Shown piece after piece: positions 46,960-56,278 of a stretch of 64,000 nt of DNA. The translations under genes and the position numbers were made by a program. Within the stretch, counting starts at the first letter, position 1, and every line of letters begins with the position of its first letter. The stretch lies in the NCBI GenBank assembly GCA_017542245.1, contig JAFXXN010000135.1:124001-188000 (forward strand), in the 5' to 3' direction. The notes beneath the pieces are model-generated. The model was not told the DNA's origin and ran no database searches. It saw only the letters and a list, made by a program, of their open reading frames with translations. The DNA comes from Lachnospiraceae bacterium. GTDB lineage: Bacteria; Bacillota; Clostridia; Lachnospirales; Lachnospiraceae.

Positions 46960-47715
46960 ATGAAACTAATCTCCTGGAATGTTAACGGTCTTAGAGCCTG
47001 TATGCAAAAAGGCTTCACAGACTTTTTTGAAAAAGCTGACGCAGATGTTTTCTGCCTTCAGGAAACCAAGATGCAAGAAGGTCAGCTTGAGCTACAGTTA
47101 GAAGGATATCATCAGTATTGGAATTATGCTGAGAAAAAAGGCTATTCCGGAACGGCCATGTTTACGAAGAAAAAGCCTATAAATGTGACATACGGTATCG
47201 GAGTAGAAGAGCATGATCATGAAGGCAGGGTGATCACGGCTGAATTTAAGGATTTCTACATAATAACGGTCTATGTCCCAAATTCTCAGCGTGAACTTGC
47301 AAGACTGTCATATCGTATGGAATGGGAAAAGTCTTTTTTAGACTATATACAGGAGCTTGAAAAGAAAAAGCCGGTTATTTACTGTGGTGACTTAAATGTT
47401 GCTCATCAGGAGATCGATCTGAAAAATCCTAAATCGAATCATCAGAATGCAGGATTTACGGATGAAGAAAGAGCTTGCTTTACAAAAGTTCTTGAAGCCG
47501 GATATATTGACTCATTCAGGTACTTTTATCCTGATAAAACAGATGCGTATTCATGGTGGTCGTACATGTTTAAAGCACGTGAGAAGAACGTCGGATGGCG
47601 TATAGATTATTTTGTAGTATCATCTGCGCTTAAAGAAAGACTTATGGATGCAGCAATTCTTTCTGATATTATGGGCTCAGATCATTGCCCTGTAGAGCTT
47701 GACCTGAAATATTAA
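46960..47715 (+). CDS. exoA: Exodeoxyribonuclease III / AP endonuclease
   Basis: Base-excision repair nuclease of the XthA/ExoA family acting at abasic sites and 3' ends. [80 protein letters not shown] and [11 protein letters not shown] cover all metal and catalytic residues. 251 residues, standard. It follows the low-complexity gene closely; no promoter of its own was seen. Confidence 0.96.
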   Translation: MKLISWNVNGLRACMQKGFTDFFEKADADVFCLQETKMQEGQLELQLEGYHQYWNYAEKKGYSGTAMFTKKKPINVTYGIGVEEHDHEGRVITAEFKDFYIITVYVPNSQRELARLSYRMEWEKSFLDYIQELEKKKPVIYCGDLNVAHQEIDLKNPKSNHQNAGFTDEERACFTKVLEAGYIDSFRYFYPDKTDAYSWWSYMFKAREKNVGWRIDYFVVSSALKERLMDAAILSDIMGSDHCPVELDLKY

Positions 47716-47724
47716 AAATTTTAC

Positions 47725-47753
47725 TTGACATTGACGGCTATTTGAGGTAATAT
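47725..47753 (+). promoter_or_regulatory. Promoter of the tRNA-Arg gene
   Basis: Consensus TTGACA (47725-47730), 17-bp spacer, TAATAT (47748-47753), ending 25 nt before the tRNA. Confidence 0.85.
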
Positions 47754-47778
47754 ATCTGATGGTCGTTGAAAAATGAAT

Positions 47779-47852
47779 GTGTGTGTAGCTCAGCTGGATA
47801 GAGCGTCTGGCTACGGACCAGAAGGTCGCGAGTTCGAATCTTGTCACACACA
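47779..47852 (+). tRNA. tRNA-Arg (anticodon ACG)
   Basis: Complete 74-nt cloverleaf: acceptor GTGTGTG/CACACAC, D stem GCTC/GAGC, anticodon stem TCTGG/CCAGA with loop CTACGGA (anticodon ACG, read as ICG), T arm GCGAG-TTCGAAT-CTTGT with two G-T pairs, discriminator A. CCA is not encoded and must be added after transcription. It decodes CGU, CGC and CGA. Confidence 0.96.
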
Positions 47853-47854
47853 TG

Positions 47855-47888
47855 AGCCTCAAGCCATTTGGTTTGAGGCTTTTATTCT
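47855..47888 (+). terminator. Terminator after tRNA-Arg
   Basis: AGCCTCAA (47855-47862) pairs with TTGAGGCT (47873-47880), with a further CCA/TGG pairing inside, followed by TTTTATTCTTT. Confidence 0.88.
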
Positions 47889-47968
47889 TTATTCTGTGCT
47901 TATGCAGAAACATATAAAGAATATCTTTTAACATTATAAAATAATTTTGGCTTCGGAAAGGATCTACG

Positions 47969-48745
47969 ATGAACCGCAAAAGAATCTTATGTTTACTTAT
48001 TATGATGATTGTCAGCCTCGTTTTAAACATGTTCACTTTTATATCATGGGGCGGGACGGTTAAAAATGTAAAAGGAGCGGATAAAGCAAGTGAAACAACT
48101 GACATGGCAACGACGGGAGTAAATGCAGATCCTGTAAAAGTTGCAGATGACAAAACAGCTGAAAAAGCTGAAATTGCGGCTACCGGAGTAAATGAAGATC
48201 CTACACCGGAAATCGGAACATCTACAGAAGAGACTACAGAAAAAAAATCGTTTGCAGAAAAAGTAGCAGATAAGCTGTCCGGACTTCCCGATGAAATTGT
48301 ATGCTTTGTCATCTCCATGGTTCCCATTATAGAGTTAAGAGGCGGACTTATAGTAGCCGCCATAAAGGAAATACCGCTTTTTGAAGCCTGCGCTATCTGT
48401 ATAGCAGGCAATCTGGTACCGATTCCATTTATCCTTCTGCTTATAACACCTATATTTACATGGCTCAAAAAGACAAAGTTTTTCAAACCCATCGTAGAAA
48501 AGCTTGAGAAAAAATCAATGGGAAAGAGCGAAAAGATACAGAAATATCAGTTCCTGGGACTGGTTCTGTTCGTAGGTATCCCGCTTCCCGGAACAGGAGC
48601 ATGGACAGGCTCTCTTATAGCTTCATTACTTAATATCAAGATAAAGAAAGCATTCCCTGCCATTTGCTTAGGACTTTTAATGGCAACTGTCATAATGTGC
48701 ATTATATCATACGGTATTCCGTGGTTGATTGCAAATGTATTTTAA
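47969..48745 (+). CDS. Small multidrug export family (COG2426) membrane protein
   Basis: 258 residues. The last ~165 residues match the COG2426 / Sm_multidrug_ex family: SMVPIIELRGGLIVAAI, GNLVPIPFILLLI and FVGIPLPGTGAWTGSLIASLL. Transport substrate is unknown despite the family name. An extra N-terminal membrane segment (about 5-28) and an external acidic linker with a twofold repeat (TTGVNADP, AATGVNEDP) precede it and are not part of the core family. Ribosome binding site AAAGGAT. Confidence 0.85.
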   Translation: MNRKRILCLLIMMIVSLVLNMFTFISWGGTVKNVKGADKASETTDMATTGVNADPVKVADDKTAEKAEIAATGVNEDPTPEIGTSTEETTEKKSFAEKVADKLSGLPDEIVCFVISMVPIIELRGGLIVAAIKEIPLFEACAICIAGNLVPIPFILLLITPIFTWLKKTKFFKPIVEKLEKKSMGKSEKIQKYQFLGLVLFVGIPLPGTGAWTGSLIASLLNIKIKKAFPAICLGLLMATVIMCIISYGIPWLIANVF

Positions 48746-48763
48746 ATAAACAAAGGAACATAC

Positions 48764-49639
48764 ATGAGTGAGAAAGCGTATATTACCTTACCGGAATTAA
48801 AAGAGCTTTTAAAGAAGTATAATATAGGAAAGAAACCCCTTTCAAAACTTTTAGGGTGGGGGGAAACAACCATACTTCTTTACTGTGAGATGGAAAATAT
48901 CCCGGAAAATGAGTATTCCGAAAGATTATATCGTTTATACACAAATAAAAGTGAATATCTTGAACTGCTGATAAGTAAAAGGGAGAGTCTGAAACCGGTT
49001 GCATTTCGAAAGAGTATCAGAGCTCTCTATAAGCCGATACTTGATTCAAAGATTCTAACGATCGCACAGTATATATATGAAAGATCAAAAGGAAATATAA
49101 CACTGGCGCATATGGATGTAACACTTATCATAGCGCAGGAGCTTACATTACGCTTTTTAGATAAGTCTTTGTTTGACGACATATATCAGCCGCAAAGAGG
49201 CAATGGAAATTCACCGTATAAAGCAGTGGTTGATGCTTACTCGGCTCATATGTTCTTCTATTATAAGAGTGAAGAAGAAAAAATACTCATATCAGAAACT
49301 ATTTCCGGCGAATATGTCGGAGATCTGAAAAAAAACCTTTCTCCGGAAGAAAGAGAGATTGTAGATTACAGTATCGACATGCTTTCATGGTACGGAGAAA
49401 AAGCTTTTTTAAGTTTATTGGCAGCCGAAAGATTCAGACTGTTCGGGCCTCCTTCTGCAAGGCTTAGAAGAAACATTTCAAACGAAACTTTGAAAAAAAT
49501 AAATAATGAATTTTTTGATCAGGCAAAAATAAAGAAGTTAAAGGATATAGACGGATTTATTGCCAAGAGGATAGAAGGATTAAGAAAGAAATCATTCCTT
49601 ACAAGCGAGAATAAAGACGTAAAGACGGAAAATAAATAA
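48764..49639 (+). CDS. HTH plus Panacea-like (DUF4065/SocA-type) protein
   Basis: 291 residues. N-terminal part has a MqsA/Xre-like HTH pattern (PLSKLLGWGETTILLYCEME). Residues ~100-260 resemble the Panacea/SocA domain found in promiscuous antitoxins: YIYERSKGNITLAHMDVTLIIAQELTL-type helix, LFDDIYQP and SPYKAVVDAYS where the family has an LF.E...aw..GPV block. The usual GPV is changed, so the domain is divergent. No toxin gene lies on either side, the neighbours being a COG2426 gene and convergent typA. The assignment is by pattern, and moderately sure. Confidence 0.6.
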   Translation: MSEKAYITLPELKELLKKYNIGKKPLSKLLGWGETTILLYCEMENIPENEYSERLYRLYTNKSEYLELLISKRESLKPVAFRKSIRALYKPILDSKILTIAQYIYERSKGNITLAHMDVTLIIAQELTLRFLDKSLFDDIYQPQRGNGNSPYKAVVDAYSAHMFFYYKSEEEKILISETISGEYVGDLKKNLSPEEREIVDYSIDMLSWYGEKAFLSLLAAERFRLFGPPSARLRRNISNETLKKINNEFFDQAKIKKLKDIDGFIAKRIEGLRKKSFLTSENKDVKTENK

Positions 49640-49650
49640 AGATAAAAAAA

Positions 49651-49676
49651 TAAGGACGCTTTGAAACAAGCGTCCT
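49651..49676. terminator. Bidirectional terminator between the Panacea-like gene and typA
   Basis: AAGGACGCTT (49651-49660) and AAGCGTCCTT (49667-49676) form a perfect stem. The upstream ATAAAAAAAT provides a T-run for minus-strand typA; the downstream GTTATATT is a weaker tract for the plus strand. Confidence 0.88.
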
Positions 49677-49686
49677 TGTTATATTC

Positions 49687-51513
49687 TCAGCCTTTTTTGA
49701 AACCGGCTCTTTTTCTTAAGGTAGGATCAAGAATTTTCTTACGGATTCTTAAGTTCTTGGGAGTGATCTCGAGAAGTTCATCATCATCGATGAATTCAAG
49801 AGCCTGCTCTAAGGAAAGAATCCTGGGAGGAGTAAGTCTTAAGGCTTCATCAGCGCTTGAAGAACGGGTGTTGGTCATCTGCTTACGCTTGCAGACATTA
49901 AGCTCAATATCCTCGCCTTTTCCGCTTTGTCCTACAACCATTCCGGCGTAAACCTGTTCGCCGGGGCCTATAAACAGAGTACCGCGCTCCTGAGCATTAA
50001 ACAGGCCGTAGGTAACTGTTTCACCGCCTTCAAAAGCAATAAGACTGCCCTGCTTTCTGAAAGAAATGTCTCCCTTATACGGACCGTAATCATCAAATAT
50101 TGTATTTAAGATACCGTTACCTTTTGTATCTGTCATAAACTCACCACGGTATCCTATAAGGCCTCTTGCCGGAATTGAAAACTCAAGACGTGTATATCCT
50201 CCGGAGACGGTAGACATGCTTAAAAGCTCACCCTTACGGGAACTTAATTTTTCAATGACACTGCCTGAGAATTCGTCGGGAACATCCACAACCGCACGTT
50301 CCATAGGCTCAAGTTTTTCACCGTTCTCACCCTGCTTAAAGATAACCTGAGCTTTGCTGACAGCAAACTCATAACCTTCGCGGCGCATGGTCTCTATGAG
50401 AATTGAAAGATGAAGTTCACCTCTGCCTGAAACTTTGAATGCTTCGGTTGTATCGGTTTCTTCAACTCTTAAGCTTACATCAGTATTTAATTCTCTGAAA
50501 AGCCTGTCTCTTAAATGACGGGATGTAACCCATTTTCCTTCCTTGCCTGCAAGAGGAGAATCATTAACTACGAAATTCATCGAAAGAGTAGGTTCTGAAA
50601 TTTTCTGGAAAGGAATAGCTTCAACATCATCCGGAGAACAAAGGGTATCACCTATATGGATATCCTCTATGCCTGAGAATGCAACTATCGATCCGATGGT
50701 AGCTTCCTGAACTTCATATTTTTTCAAACCTTCATATTCATAAAGCTTGCTGACTTTAACTTTACGCTGTTTTGAAGGATCATGATAGTTTACAATAACT
50801 ACATCCTGTCCGACTTTAATGGTACCGTTGTCTACTTTGCCGACACCGATACGTCCGACATATTCGTTATAGTCAATAGTACTTACAAGAACCTGTGTTC
50901 CGCGTTCGGGATCACCCTCGGGAGCAGGAATATACTCAAGAATAGTATCGAAGAGAGGTTTCATATTTTCAGGCTTATCGTCAAGCTCTAATATAGCTAC
51001 GCCTGATTTAGCCGATGCATAAACAAAAGGACAGTCAAGCTGCTCATCGCTTGCATCAAGTTCAATGAAGAGCTCGAGAACTTCGTCTATAACTCTCTTG
51101 GGATCTGCCTCAGGACGGTCGATCTTGTTGATACAGCAGATAACCGGAAGGTTAAGCTCAAGAGCCTTCTTTAAAACGAACTTTGTCTGGGGCATGGGGC
51201 CTTCGAAAGCATCAACTACCAGAATAACGCCGTTTACCATTTTAAGGACACGCTCAACCTCACCGCCGAAATCGGCATGACCGGGGGTATCGATAATATT
51301 GATCTTTACTCCGTTATAATTTACGGCAGTATTCTTAGAAAGAATAGTAATACCTCTTTCCTTTTCAAGGTCATTTGAATCCATAACTCTTTCTTCAACA
51401 ACCTGATTGGATCTGAAAACTCCGCTTTGGCGGAGAAGTGCGTCAACCAAAGTGGTCTTGCCATGGTCTACATGGGCTATGATTGCAATATTTCTTATAT
51501 CTTCACGTTTCAT
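49687..51513 (-). CDS. typA: Ribosome-associated translational GTPase TypA/BipA
   Basis: EF-G-like GTPase that binds 70S ribosomes and helps 50S assembly and stress adaptation. G motifs: [15 protein letters not shown] near residue 10, [23 protein letters not shown] and [10 protein letters not shown]; then domain II, domain III and the TypA-specific C-terminal domain with [15 protein letters not shown]. The frame is open 11 codons further, but GAGG 6 nt in front of ATG 51513 fixes the start (608 residues). Transcribed from the promoter at 51555-51583 on the minus strand. Confidence 0.96.
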   Translation of the reverse strand: MKREDIRNIAIIAHVDHGKTTLVDALLRQSGVFRSNQVVEERVMDSNDLEKERGITILSKNTAVNYNGVKINIIDTPGHADFGGEVERVLKMVNGVILVVDAFEGPMPQTKFVLKKALELNLPVICCINKIDRPEADPKRVIDEVLELFIELDASDEQLDCPFVYASAKSGVAILELDDKPENMKPLFDTILEYIPAPEGDPERGTQVLVSTIDYNEYVGRIGVGKVDNGTIKVGQDVVIVNYHDPSKQRKVKVSKLYEYEGLKKYEVQEATIGSIVAFSGIEDIHIGDTLCSPDDVEAIPFQKISEPTLSMNFVVNDSPLAGKEGKWVTSRHLRDRLFRELNTDVSLRVEETDTTEAFKVSGRGELHLSILIETMRREGYEFAVSKAQVIFKQGENGEKLEPMERAVVDVPDEFSGSVIEKLSSRKGELLSMSTVSGGYTRLEFSIPARGLIGYRGEFMTDTKGNGILNTIFDDYGPYKGDISFRKQGSLIAFEGGETVTYGLFNAQERGTLFIGPGEQVYAGMVVGQSGKGEDIELNVCKRKQMTNTRSSSADEALRLTPPRILSLEQALEFIDDDELLEITPKNLRIRKKILDPTLRKRAGFKKG

Positions 51514-51554
51514 CCTAAACCTCACAAAAAAACACAAACTATCCAAACTTCATT

Positions 51555-51583
51555 ATTCTAACAATAAAGACAGAAAATTTCAA
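51555..51583 (-). promoter_or_regulatory. Promoter of typA
   Basis: On the minus strand TTGAAA (51578-51583), 17-bp spacer, TAGAAT (51555-51560), about 40 nt before the typA start. Confidence 0.7.
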
Positions 51584-51662
51584 GTAAAAATTTTATATTT
51601 AATATAGTAGGAATTTTGGTAAAATTGACAAATATTGACCTTGAAAATGTTTCAAACAGGGT

Positions 51663-51691
51663 TTGACAAATATTGCAAAAACTTATATACT
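51663..51691 (+). promoter_or_regulatory. Promoter of thrH
   Basis: TTGACA (51663-51668), 17-bp spacer, TATACT (51686-51691). Transcription would start near 51700, leaving a leader of about 110 nt that contains the shared hairpin element. Confidence 0.78.
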
Positions 51692-51727
51692 ATAATTGTG
51701 TATTGTTACAAAATTACGTAATATTGC

Positions 51728-51772
51728 TTTATTACCGAGGAAACGCTAAAGGCGTTTTCGAGGTGACAATGA
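51728..51772 (+). promoter_or_regulatory. Leader element A, upstream of thrH (shared with aspS leader)
   Basis: This 45-nt stretch matches 59780-59824 in the aspS leader at 38 of 45 positions without gaps. It begins TTTATTACCGA and ends AGGTGACAATGA. Between them GGAAACGC (51739-51746) pairs with GCGTTTTC (51752-51759) around TAAAG. In this copy AATTACGT (51712-51719) and ACGTAATT (51772-51779) can close a larger helix. Function unknown; a cis-regulatory RNA is inferred. Confidence 0.6.
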
Positions 51773-51809
51773 CGTAATTAAAAGCATAGTTAACCGGAGG
51801 ATTAGAAAA

Positions 51810-52409
51810 ATGAATATTGTATGTTTAGACCTCGAAGGAGTTCTTGTGCCTGAAATCTGGATAGCTTTTTCGGAGGCAAGCGGTATCCCGGAATTAAAAA
51901 GAACCACAAGGGATGAACCTGACTACGGAAAACTCATGAGATTCAGGATAGGTATATTAAAAGAGTATGGTCTGGGTCTAAAGGAAATACAGGAAACTAT
52001 AGCCAAAATCGATCCTATGCCCGGAGCAAAAGAATTTCTTGATGAATTAAGATCTATTACACAGGTTCTTATCTTAAGTGATACATTTTCACAGTTTGCC
52101 GGACCTCTCATGAAGAAACTCGGGATGCCTACCATTTTCTGCAATACCCTTGAAGTAGCCGAGAACGGTGAGATTGTCGGTTTTAAAATGAGATGTGAAC
52201 AGTCAAAGTTAAGCACTGTAAAAGCATTGCAGTCCATAGGTTTTGAAACTATAGCCGCAGGAGACAGCCATAATGATCTCGGTATGATACTTAATAGTAA
52301 AGCAGGTTTCCTTTTTAAGAGTACCGAAAAAATTAAAGCAGATTATCCTGACCTTCCCGCATATGAAACCTATGATGAGCTCATGGCTGCGATACGCAAG
52401 GTACTTTGA
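51810..52409 (+). CDS. thrH: HAD-family phosphoserine phosphatase / homoserine phosphotransferase (ThrH)
   Basis: HAD phosphatase similar to Pseudomonas ThrH, which dephosphorylates phosphoserine and can move its phosphate to homoserine. Motif I with its flank is CLDLEGVLVPEIWIAFSE, closely matching ThrH; motif II LILSDTF, motif III lysine region and motif IV AAGDSHNDLGM follow. 199 residues (ThrH is about 205). Ribosome binding site GGAGG. It has its own promoter and a structured leader. SerB activity cannot be separated from ThrH activity by sequence. Confidence 0.88.
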   Translation: MNIVCLDLEGVLVPEIWIAFSEASGIPELKRTTRDEPDYGKLMRFRIGILKEYGLGLKEIQETIAKIDPMPGAKEFLDELRSITQVLILSDTFSQFAGPLMKKLGMPTIFCNTLEVAENGEIVGFKMRCEQSKLSTVKALQSIGFETIAAGDSHNDLGMILNSKAGFLFKSTEKIKADYPDLPAYETYDELMAAIRKVL

Positions 52410-52463
52410 TCCGAACTGGATGTTAAAAGGCTTTTGAACAAAAATACATGAGAAGGAGGAAAT

Positions 52464-53567
52464 ATGTACGATTCATTTTTACAGGAACTTGTTCAGATAA
52501 ATTTTCTCCCTTTATGTATTATAGTATTTCTTATAATTTTTATCGGATTTAATGATGCTTACGAGCATGAAGTAACAACCATGTTCGTAAGGCCCATGTT
52601 TTTCCTGATAGTATTGATAATCATTGATAATGTCGATTATTATCTCCTTGAAGGGAGAAATGTGGGGTTCATCCATGTGCTTTCCGCATTTTTGGGATAT
52701 AACGTGCGGATATGCCTTATGCTTTCCCTGATTTATATTGAGATAAGGGAAGAAAGCAAAAAAATAAAAAGAATTTTGCTGATTCCGGCGTTTATTAATC
52801 TTTTAATCACATTCCTGGCATTTTTTACAAAGCTTGTTTTCTGGTACGGAGAAAACGGAGAAATAATGAGAGGTCCTTTAAGCTTTACCCCTCATGTTAT
52901 TTCGTTATTGTACTCAGTAGTTCTTTTCGGCTATGGAATATACATTTTAAGATACGACAGATGGCGTGAGACAGTAGTTGTATGTTTGGCAACAGCTTTC
53001 TCTCTATTGGGAACATTGGTGGAAACACTTTTCCAGTTAAGAGGTATCCTTATCGGAGTTGTATCCTTAGATGTAGCATTCTTCTATATGTACATGCATG
53101 TAGAATATTTTAAACTTGATATCTTAACCGGAGCTAATAACCGCGTAAGTTTTTATGCCGATACAAGAAAGCTTGATTTTAAGGGAGATATTTCCGTATT
53201 TTCCATAGACTTAAACGATCTGAAGAAGATTAATGACACTAAGGGACATCTTGCAGGAGATGAGGCTATACGTTCCGCAGCCAAACTGATAAGAAAGTGT
53301 CTGCTTCGCGGCGCACATTTATACCGTATAGGCGGAGACGAATTTGTTATAGTATGCTTTGGCATTCCCGAAGAAAAAGTTAAAAACATGGAATCAAGAC
53401 TTAAAGTCGAAATGCTCGGGTCAAAATACAGTTTTGCTATCGGCAGGGCAACTATGGAGACCGGTGAAAAATTCGATGACGTATATATCCGTGCCGACCG
53501 TGAAATGTATAAGAACAAGCGTGAAATGAAAGGCGAAAGAAGAAAGAGCGTAAGCCGGACATTTTAA
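52464..53567 (+). CDS. Membrane diguanylate cyclase (GGDEF)
   Basis: 367 residues. About seven membrane segments fill residues 10-220, resembling integral membrane sensor domains. The GGDEF domain follows: YFKLDILTGANNRVSFYAD, FSIDLNDLKKINDTKGHLAGDEA and intact GGDEF at 290-294, ending with the IRADREMYKNKR segment. No RxxD inhibitory site is visible upstream of GGDEF (the stretch is RGAH), so product inhibition may be missing. Predicted to make cyclic-di-GMP for the PilZ protein and to oppose the HD-GYP protein near 7-11 kb. AAGGAGG before the start. Confidence 0.9.
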   Translation: MYDSFLQELVQINFLPLCIIVFLIIFIGFNDAYEHEVTTMFVRPMFFLIVLIIIDNVDYYLLEGRNVGFIHVLSAFLGYNVRICLMLSLIYIEIREESKKIKRILLIPAFINLLITFLAFFTKLVFWYGENGEIMRGPLSFTPHVISLLYSVVLFGYGIYILRYDRWRETVVVCLATAFSLLGTLVETLFQLRGILIGVVSLDVAFFYMYMHVEYFKLDILTGANNRVSFYADTRKLDFKGDISVFSIDLNDLKKINDTKGHLAGDEAIRSAAKLIRKCLLRGAHLYRIGGDEFVIVCFGIPEEKVKNMESRLKVEMLGSKYSFAIGRATMETGEKFDDVYIRADREMYKNKREMKGERRKSVSRTF

Positions 53568-53584
53568 TTAACCAAAAAAATACA

Positions 53585-53612
53585 TTGAAAAAGTAACATT
53601 ATATGATAATAT
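53585..53612 (+). promoter_or_regulatory. Promoter of the cellobiose phosphorylase gene
   Basis: TTGAAA (53585-53590), 16-bp spacer, TAATAT (53607-53612), about 90 nt before the start. GATGC (53612-53616) and GCATC (53660-53664) in the leader may pair. No catabolite-repression box was recognised. Confidence 0.65.
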
Positions 53613-53703
53613 GATGCTGACGTCGAAAGTAAAAAAGCCGTTCAATCTAAAAAATTACGCATCATGAGTATGCGAAAAATAAAAAAAGAAAGGATTTCTG
53701 TTT

Positions 53704-56124
53704 ATGAAGTTTGGATTTTTTGATGATGCAGCAAAGGAATACTGCATAACAACTCCCTTTACTCCGCTTCCCTGGATAAACTACCTTGGAAATGACGGAT
53801 TCTACGGTCTTATTTCAAATACGGCCGGAGGCTACTGTTTCTATCGGGATGCAAAACTCAGACGTATCACAAGATATCGTTATAACGATGTACCCGGAGA
53901 TATCGGCGGAAGACTTTACTATATTAAAGATGGCAATACCGTATGGAGTCCCGCTTACCGTCCGGCAGAAACAGAACTTGACAGTTACGAGTGCCGTCAT
54001 GGTATGGGATATACCGTATTTAACAGCACTAAGGATGGAATAGGAGCAAAATTAACCTTCTTTGTTCCTTTAGGAGATGCCTGCGAGCTTCATAAACTTG
54101 AAGTTTCAAATAATTCACAGGAGACCAAAGAGCTTACCATATTCAGCGGAATAGAATGGTGTCTGTGGAACGCTGTTGATGATTCACAGAACTATCAGAG
54201 GAATCTTAGTATAGGTGAACTTGAAGTAATAGGAAGTACTATCTACCATAAGACCGAATTCAGAGAAAGACGTAATCATTATGCTTTCTTCACAGTAAAT
54301 ACTGAGGTTGATGGATTCGATACCGACCGTGATGTATTCCTCGGAGCAAGACGTGCATGGAATAATCCCGTAGCTGTAGAAAACGGAAAGAGCGGAAACA
54401 CCGTTGCAAGCGGATGGTATCCTATCGCAAGCCACTCCATAAAGATCACTCTGGCTCCCGGCGAGAAGAAATCATATGTATTCCAGCTTGGCTACATTGA
54501 GGTTCCGAACGAAGAAAAATGGGAATCAAAAGGAGTCATAAACAAGAAACCCGCAATTGCTTTAATAAATAAATATAATACAACCGAAGCATGTGATGCG
54601 GCATTTGATGCGTTAAAGAAGTACTGGGACAATCTTCTTTCAATATATCATGTTGACAGCAAGGATGATAAGGTTAACCGCATGGTAAATATCTGGCATC
54701 AGTATCAGGTAATGGTTACCTTCAACATGAGCCGTTCCGCTTCATATTGGGAGACAGGTATCGGACGTGGAATGGGCTTCAGAGATTCATGCCAGGATCT
54801 GCTAGGATTTATGCATCTTATCCCTGAAAGAGCCCGTGACAGAATCATTGACATCGCTTCAATACAGTTTGAGAACGGTTCCACATACCATCAGTATCAG
54901 CCTCTTACAAAGAGAGGAAATGCCGATATAGGCGGCGGATTCAATGACGATCCTCTCTGGCTTGTTGCATGTACGGCTGCTTACCTTCGTGAGACAGGAG
55001 ATACTACTATACTTGATCATCCCACACCTTTCAACAATGTTGAGGGAAGTGAGAAGCCTCTTATGGAACACCTTAGGAGGAGCATCAATTTCACTATCAA
55101 TAACAAAGGACCTCACGGGCTTCCTCTTATCGGACGTGCAGACTGGAATGACTGTTTGAACCTTAACTGCTTCTCAAGTGAGCCCGGAGAATCCTTCCAG
55201 ACATTCGGACCTTCTGAAGGACCTGTTGCAGAATCAGTATTTATTGCCGGTATGTTTGTAAAATACGGCAAAGAATATGCAGACATTTGTGAATACATAG
55301 GCCTTGATGACGAAGCAAAGCAGATCAGGGAAGAAGTTGATAAAGTTAAGAAAGCTACAGAAGAATTCGGATGGGACGGAGAATGGTTCCTTCGTGCATA
55401 CGATGCATACGGAAATAAAGTCGGATCAAATGAATGTGAAGAAGGCAAGATATTCATCGAGCCTCAGGGCTTCTGTACAATGGCAGGCATCGGACAGGAG
55501 AAAGGATATGGTGCAAAGGCACTTGATTCAATCTATAAACATCTGATGAATGATTACGGTATCGAGATACTTGCTCCCTGCTATACAACATATCATCTTG
55601 AACTTGGCGAGATTTCCTCATATCCGCCCGGATACAAAGAGAACGGAGCTATTTTCACACATAACAATCCTTGGTGTTCAGTAGCAGCTACTGTTATAGG
55701 CGATGCTGAAAAAGCATTTGATATTTACAAGAGAAGCTGTCCTGCATTCTTAGAGGATGTAAGCGAAATTCACCGCACTGAGCCTTATGTATACAGCCAG
55801 ATGATCGCAGGACGTGCTGCAGTTCATTATGGAGAAGCAAAGAACTCCTTCCTGACAGGAACTGCTGCTTGGGTAGTTGTAGACATTACACAGGCAATCT
55901 TAGGTGTACAGCCTACACTTAAAGGACTTGCCATCAAGCCTTGCGTAACAAAAGACTTCGGGAGCTACAACGTAACCCGTAAATATCGCGGAGTTACCTA
56001 TAACATCAGTGTAATCCAGGATGGAAGCGGAAAAGGACTTGTTGTTGACGGAACAGCAGTTGAGGGCAACCTTATCCCTGCTGCTGACGGAAAGAAAGAA
56101 ATAAAGGCAGAATACTATATCTGA
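53704..56124 (+). CDS. cbpA: Cellobiose phosphorylase (GH94)
   Basis: Cytoplasmic enzyme that phosphorolyses cellobiose to glucose 1-phosphate and glucose, saving ATP in cellulose-degrading anaerobes. The N-terminus MKFGFFDDAAKEYCITTPFT and YLGNDGFYGLISNTAGGYCF closely follow clostridial cellobiose phosphorylase. Catalytic region GRADWNDCLNLNC with D480 and D483; GIGRGMGFRDSCQDLLGF and a C-terminal GTAAWVVVDITQAILGVQPT are family marks. 806 residues, normal. Cellodextrin or chitobiose phosphorylases are less likely. It has its own promoter and terminator; no transporter lies next to it. Confidence 0.93.
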   Translation: MKFGFFDDAAKEYCITTPFTPLPWINYLGNDGFYGLISNTAGGYCFYRDAKLRRITRYRYNDVPGDIGGRLYYIKDGNTVWSPAYRPAETELDSYECRHGMGYTVFNSTKDGIGAKLTFFVPLGDACELHKLEVSNNSQETKELTIFSGIEWCLWNAVDDSQNYQRNLSIGELEVIGSTIYHKTEFRERRNHYAFFTVNTEVDGFDTDRDVFLGARRAWNNPVAVENGKSGNTVASGWYPIASHSIKITLAPGEKKSYVFQLGYIEVPNEEKWESKGVINKKPAIALINKYNTTEACDAAFDALKKYWDNLLSIYHVDSKDDKVNRMVNIWHQYQVMVTFNMSRSASYWETGIGRGMGFRDSCQDLLGFMHLIPERARDRIIDIASIQFENGSTYHQYQPLTKRGNADIGGGFNDDPLWLVACTAAYLRETGDTTILDHPTPFNNVEGSEKPLMEHLRRSINFTINNKGPHGLPLIGRADWNDCLNLNCFSSEPGESFQTFGPSEGPVAESVFIAGMFVKYGKEYADICEYIGLDDEAKQIREEVDKVKKATEEFGWDGEWFLRAYDAYGNKVGSNECEEGKIFIEPQGFCTMAGIGQEKGYGAKALDSIYKHLMNDYGIEILAPCYTTYHLELGEISSYPPGYKENGAIFTHNNPWCSVAATVIGDAEKAFDIYKRSCPAFLEDVSEIHRTEPYVYSQMIAGRAAVHYGEAKNSFLTGTAAWVVVDITQAILGVQPTLKGLAIKPCVTKDFGSYNVTRKYRGVTYNISVIQDGSGKGLVVDGTAVEGNLIPAADGKKEIKAEYYI

Positions 56125-56153
56125 TAATTACTAACTAAATATATGTTTTAAAG

Positions 56154-56184
56154 CAGTGCCCGGATCATTCGGGCACTGTTTTTT
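56154..56184 (+). terminator. Terminator after cellobiose phosphorylase gene
   Basis: CAGTGCCCG (56154-56162) pairs with CGGGCACTG (56170-56178), 7-nt loop, then T6. Confidence 0.93.
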
Positions 56185-56194
56185 GAAAAAAGAT

Positions 56195-56223
56195 TTGACA
56201 TCATAAGTTGATAGAAGTAAAAT
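56195..56223 (+). promoter_or_regulatory. Promoter of the zinc-ribbon membrane protein gene
   Basis: TTGACA (56195-56200), 17-bp spacer, TAAAAT (56218-56223), 55 nt before the start. Confidence 0.75.
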
Positions 56224-56278
56224 AGTAAGATAGGGTAGTTTTCAATACCAAAATAGCTTTGGCTAAGGAGGGCTGATA

